In this document: piece after piece, positions 63,201 through 64,000 of the stretch | How positions within the stretch are numbered: position 1 is the first letter of the stretch | Layout of the letters: each line of letters starts with the position of its first letter | Source: JBDWFY01 sp039976075 | GTDB lineage: Bacteria; Pseudomonadota; Alphaproteobacteria; Rhizobiales; Stappiaceae | Reading direction: 5' to 3' | Assembly: GCA_039976075.1 (NCBI GenBank) | Contig: JBDWFY010000001.1 | Coordinates: 682,001 to 746,000 of the forward strand | DNA length: 64,000 nt | Position numbers and translations under genes: made by a program | Notes under the pieces: generated by a model | What the model was told of the DNA's origin: nothing | The model's database searches: none | What the model saw: only the letters and a program-made list of their open reading frames with translations

Positions 63201-64000
63201 TTAATAGAGGCCGCCGGTTGCTCCGGTAACAGCCCGCTCTGCTTCGGGTGAAACGGTGCGCTGAATTCCCAACACATCCTCGTACCCAATAACCGAATAA
63301 GTATCGGGAGGATACGTACCGGGCTTGAATGCCTCAAGAATCGAGCCGGGAGTTCCGGCCGGAGCACTCAGACCTGTGCGCCGGTTGATGGAAATCAGGT
63401 TGATTCCTTGAGGCACCCGGAATTCGACTGCCGGCTGATCAGCCAGCGCTTCCTTCATAAATTCGGTGAAGATCGGTGCCGCAATCTGACCGCCGGTAGC
63501 ACCACGTCCCATACGGCGCGGCTTGTCGTATCCAACGAAGACTCCAACTGCCAGATCCGGCGAATAACCGACGAACCAGGCGTCTTTTTCGTCGTTGGTC
63601 GTTCCGGTTTTACCCGCGATTGGCCGTCCGACTTCCCGAACCACAGGAGCAGTTCCTCTTTGAACCACCCCTTCCATCATGGATGTGATCTGGTAGGCCG
63701 TCATCGGGTCAAGCACCTGCTCGCGGTTATCGACCAGTTCAGGCTCTTCCTGATCGGCCCACTTGTCCGCTGCGCAATCATCGCACATGCGCTCTTCGTG
63801 TTTGAAGATCGTTTTACCGTGGCGATCCTGAATTCGATCAATAAGCGTTGGCTTCACCTTGCGGCCGCCATTGGCCATCATACTATAGGCGGACGTCAGT
63901 CTCAGCACGGTTGTCTCACCAGCGCCCAGAGACATCGACAACACTTCCTGCATATTGTCATATATGCCGAAACGCCTTGAATATTCCGCCACTGTCGGCA
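63201..64000 (-). CDS. mrcA: Penicillin-binding protein 1A, C-terminal part
   Basis: C-terminal ~266 residues of a class A penicillin-binding protein (transglycosylase/transpeptidase) running off the right edge. The third transpeptidase motif KTGTTNDEKDAWFVGYSPDLAVGVFVGYD is present; the upstream GAGETTVLRLTSAYSMMANGG is typical. Catalytic SxxK and SxN motifs lie outside the window. The frame is open through position 64000. Confidence 0.95.
   Translation of the reverse strand, partial: PTVAEYSRRFGIYDNMQEVLSMSLGAGETTVLRLTSAYSMMANGGRKVKPTLIDRIQDRHGKTIFKHEERMCDDCAADKWADQEEPELVDNREQVLDPMTAYQITSMMEGVVQRGTAPVVREVGRPIAGKTGTTNDEKDAWFVGYSPDLAVGVFVGYDKPRRMGRGATGGQIAAPIFTEFMKEALADQPAVEFRVPQGINLISINRRTGLSAPAGTPGSILEAFKPGTYPPDTYSVIGYEDVLGIQRTVSPEAERAVTGATGGLY

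Overview
The window is a stretch of alphaproteobacterial chromosome, most likely from the order Hyphomicrobiales (Rhizobiales) and possibly a marine member. Evidence is gene order: the ubiquinol-cytochrome c chaperone - DUF177 - plsX - fabH - ihfA - merR block facing bamE; tig - clpP - clpX - lon - hupB; nnrD - glnB - glnA; and AsmA-like - bcp - DUF455 - M23 peptidase - prfB - mrcA. Base composition looks only moderately GC-rich. No species is assigned. Four tRNA genes are present: Asp (cut by the left edge), Pro, Val and Leu.

Layout. 0-4.1 kb: tRNA-Asp, a membrane-bound GGDEF/EAL c-di-GMP protein, and a compact arsR-arsC-arsH operon without an efflux pump. 4.4-13.5 kb: htpG, then a five-gene exopolysaccharide locus (co-polymerase with a degenerate kinase domain, Wza-like export lipoprotein, one GT4 glycosyltransferase, WcaJ-type initiating transferase, Wzy-like polymerase) ending at tRNA-Pro. 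13.6-14.8 kb: a poorly coding stretch. 14.8-28.4 kb: mostly housekeeping genes (two MerR regulators, ihfA, fabH, plsX, DUF177, cytochrome bc1 chaperone, bamE, a response regulator, class II DAHP synthase, a VIT1-type transporter, a gamma-glutamylcyclotransferase-like protein, a class V aminotransferase), then an ECF sigma factor with a SnoaL-like secreted protein and a VOC protein, and a His/Tyr/Pro-rich secreted protein.

28.5-40.5 kb is the accessory part. It holds a periplasmic quinoprotein alcohol-oxidation module: a PQQ dehydrogenase with an Asp-x-Asp signature that predicts lanthanide use, a dihaem cytochrome c, a PQQ-associated binding protein and beta-propeller protein, and an ankyrin protein overlapping a cupredoxin-like protein that has lost its copper ligands. 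An ABC importer of the nitrate/sulfonate class and an AEC-family carrier follow, with a decayed RadC remnant between them. The segment abuts the 3' end of tRNA-Val, an arrangement typical of integrated islands, although no integrase or att duplication was found.

40.8-64 kb returns to core genes: HU, Lon, ClpX, ClpP, trigger factor (protein quality control); NAD(P)HX repair; PII and glutamine synthetase behind a sigma-54-type promoter; tyrS preceded by a probable structured small RNA; a Bcr/CflA-type efflux pump; a large AsmA-like envelope protein; Bcp; DUF455; an M23 peptidase; prfB with an intact programmed +1 frameshift; and the 3' part of mrcA running off the right edge.
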